Shown: positions 62,807-64,000 of the stretch, in pieces
Layout of the letters: each line of letters opens with the position of its first letter
How positions within the stretch are numbered: position 1 is the first letter of the stretch
Assembly (NCBI GenBank): GCA_009668975.1
Contig: SBEG01000012.1
Location: 1-64,000 of the forward strand
Direction of reading: 5' to 3'
DNA length: 64,000 nucleotides
From: Deltaproteobacteria bacterium
Lineage (GTDB): Bacteria; Desulfobacterota; Desulfuromonadia; Geobacterales; Geobacteraceae
Notes under the pieces: model-generated
Seen by the model: the letters and a program-made list of their open reading frames with translations, nothing else
Databases searched by the model: none
Told to the model about the DNA's origin: nothing
Made by a program: the position numbers and the translations under genes

Positions 62807-63229
62807 ATGAAAACGCAAGTACCCCGTTCTAAAGATATAACCAGGGATTGGTTTCTGGTCGATGTGGAAAATCAGGTCCTTGGCAGGGTCGCAACCCAGA
62901 TCGCTACTGTGCTGCGTGGCAAGAACAAGCCCACCTACACTCCCAGCGTCGATACCGGTGATTTTGTGGTCGTGATAAACGCCGCAAAAATCGCCCTGAC
63001 CGGCAACAAGCTCGCTGACAAGACCTACTACAGCCATTCCGGATTTCCCGGTGGGATCAAAGGCATTACTGCCGGCAAGCTTCTGGAAAAGAAGTCGGAA
63101 GATCTTATCCGGAAAGCGGTCAAGGGCATGCTTCCCAAAAACAAATTGGCAAGTCTGATGCTGAAGAAGCTGAAGATTTATGCCGGTTCGGCTCACCCCC
63201 ACGAAGCTCAGCAACCGAAAGCTCTGTAG
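62807..63229 (+). CDS. rplM: 50S ribosomal protein L13
   Basis: This 140-residue ribosomal protein has the family segments [30 protein letters not shown] and the [20 protein letters not shown] end. It binds 23S rRNA in the large subunit. The gene pairs with rpsI, as in most bacteria. Confidence 0.97.
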   Translation: MKTQVPRSKDITRDWFLVDVENQVLGRVATQIATVLRGKNKPTYTPSVDTGDFVVVINAAKIALTGNKLADKTYYSHSGFPGGIKGITAGKLLEKKSEDLIRKAVKGMLPKNKLASLMLKKLKIYAGSAHPHEAQQPKAL

Positions 63230-63270
63230 GGTAATACAAATTTCATTACGATAGTACCAGGAGAAGATAC

Positions 63271-63663
63271 ATGGCAGGAACACGCTTCTACGGCACCGGG
63301 AGAAGAAAATCATCCATCGCCAGAGTCTGGCTTAAGCCGGGCAGTGGCCTAATTACTGTGAACGATAAGAGCCTTGATGACTATTTCGGTCGGGAAACCT
63401 CGAAAATGGTGGTCAAGCAGCCTTTGGAATTCACTGAAAACGCCGACAAGTTCGACATCTACGTGACCGTCAAGGGCGGTGGAGACAGCGGTCAGGCCGG
63501 TGCCATCAAGCACGGGATCACCAAGGCTCTCCTGGAAGTTGACGGCGCTCTCCGTGGTGTCTTGAAGAAGGCCGGTTTTATTACCCGTGATTCGCGCGTC
63601 AAAGAGCGTAAGAAGTACGGTAAGAAAGCTGCCCGCGCAAGCTTCCAGTTCTCCAAGCGTTAA
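63271..63663 (+). CDS. rpsI: 30S ribosomal protein S9
   Basis: This 130-residue ribosomal protein has [20 protein letters not shown] at the start, the [20 protein letters not shown] centre and the basic tail ending QFSKR that reaches the ribosomal P site. The start is ATG 63271 after GGAGAAG. It follows rplM by 41 bases. Confidence 0.97.
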   Translation: MAGTRFYGTGRRKSSIARVWLKPGSGLITVNDKSLDDYFGRETSKMVVKQPLEFTENADKFDIYVTVKGGGDSGQAGAIKHGITKALLEVDGALRGVLKKAGFITRDSRVKERKKYGKKAARASFQFSKR

Positions 63664-63691
63664 GATTTTATTCTGTTGTCATTTGTTTCAG

Positions 63692-63722
63692 AGGGGGGAA
63701 TCCATACGGGTTTCCCCTTTTC
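63692..63722 (+). terminator. terminator after rpsI
   Basis: GGGGAATCC and GGGTTTCCCC pair around a short loop with one bulged T, then CTTTTCT follows. It ends the rplM-rpsI operon 30 bases past the stop. Confidence 0.8.
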
Positions 63723-63809
63723 TGCGTCCACAAACAGTTTATTCCCTGACGATGTCAGTGGGATGGCTCGATCCTCATACCAACTTTTCTTTCCCAAAGG
63801 AGATCTCGC

Positions 63810-64000
63810 ATGCTAAAGGTTGCGGTTGTTGGTGCTAGCGGCTATACCGGTGTTGAACTACTGAGGATTCTCTCCGGTCACCCTGAAGTTGCGGTTACCT
63901 GTGTCACTTCCGAGAGAAGTGCCGGTAAGACGGTTGGCGAGATTTTTCCGTCGGTTCGGGATCGTTACACCCAGGTACTTGAAAAACTCGAACCGATTCG
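63810..64000 (+). CDS. argC: N-acetyl-gamma-glutamyl-phosphate reductase, partial
   Basis: The first 63 codons of argC are present and the gene runs off the window. It starts at ATG 63810 after AAAGGAG with [20 protein letters not shown], the NADP-binding opening of ArgC, an enzyme of arginine synthesis. The rest cannot be judged. Confidence 0.92.
   Translation, partial: MLKVAVVGASGYTGVELLRILSGHPEVAVTCVTSERSAGKTVGEIFPSVRDRYTQVLEKLEPI

Overview
The window reads as a chromosomal segment of a Geobacter-like member of the Desulfuromonadales (former Deltaproteobacteria). The evidence is the pilB-pilT-pilC-pilS-pilR-pilA order, a very short PilA followed by a separate secreted partner protein, a RdgC-like protein of the form known from Geobacter, and the truA-rplM-rpsI-argC block. 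This assignment comes from recalled gene order and protein sequence; no search was run. No rRNA, tRNA, CRISPR array or intact insertion sequence was seen.

Layout. 0.08-9.2 kb (minus strand): two overlapping B12-binding radical SAM genes, an ABC-F ATPase, a HerA/DUF853 ATPase, a RdgC-like protein and a secreted protein with a duplicated Spy/CpxP (LTXXQ) unit. 9.3-15.8 kb (minus): a drug-efflux operon with a TetR regulator and its palindromic operator, two EmrB-type transporters, a TolC channel and one EmrA adaptor. 16.0-18.3 kb (minus): a TPR-carrying soluble lytic transglycosylase. 18.5-26.4 kb (plus): rnr, tatC, ribF, a UPF0104-type membrane protein, a DUF2723 membrane protein and aroE.

26.5-34.8 kb (plus): the type IV pilus block pilB, pilT, pilC, pilS, pilR and pilA, with a good sigma-54 element before pilA. 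PilA is only an N-terminal helix protein (64 residues mature). A separate 118-residue exported protein follows, matching the split PilA-N/PilA-C pilin of Geobacter, and a strong terminator closes the unit.

34.8-58.9 kb (plus): a long surface-polysaccharide region. Its AT-rich first part has a TMTC-like membrane protein, an ABC permease, a periplasmic-looking partner, an ABC ATPase and a UbiA-family prenyltransferase. A GxxExxY gene bracketed by inverted repeats follows. The second part is strikingly GC-rich: Wzm/Wzt export, a third radical SAM protein, methyltransferases, a 1051-residue GT2-GT4-methyltransferase fusion, a set of genes that fits GDP-6-deoxy-heptose synthesis, more glycosyltransferases, a HAD-containing protein and a UGM-like flavoprotein. 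Wzt carries a C-terminal cargo-recognition domain, so the glycan is probably assembled in the cytoplasm and exported by Wzm/Wzt.

58.9-59.6 kb is a gene-poor gap with a MazF/PemK-like remnant and a nested palindrome. 59.6-64.0 kb (plus) holds housekeeping genes: leuB, asd, truA, rplM, rpsI and the start of argC. Several families of intergenic palindromes are scattered through the window. Two of them recur around the pil and emr operons.
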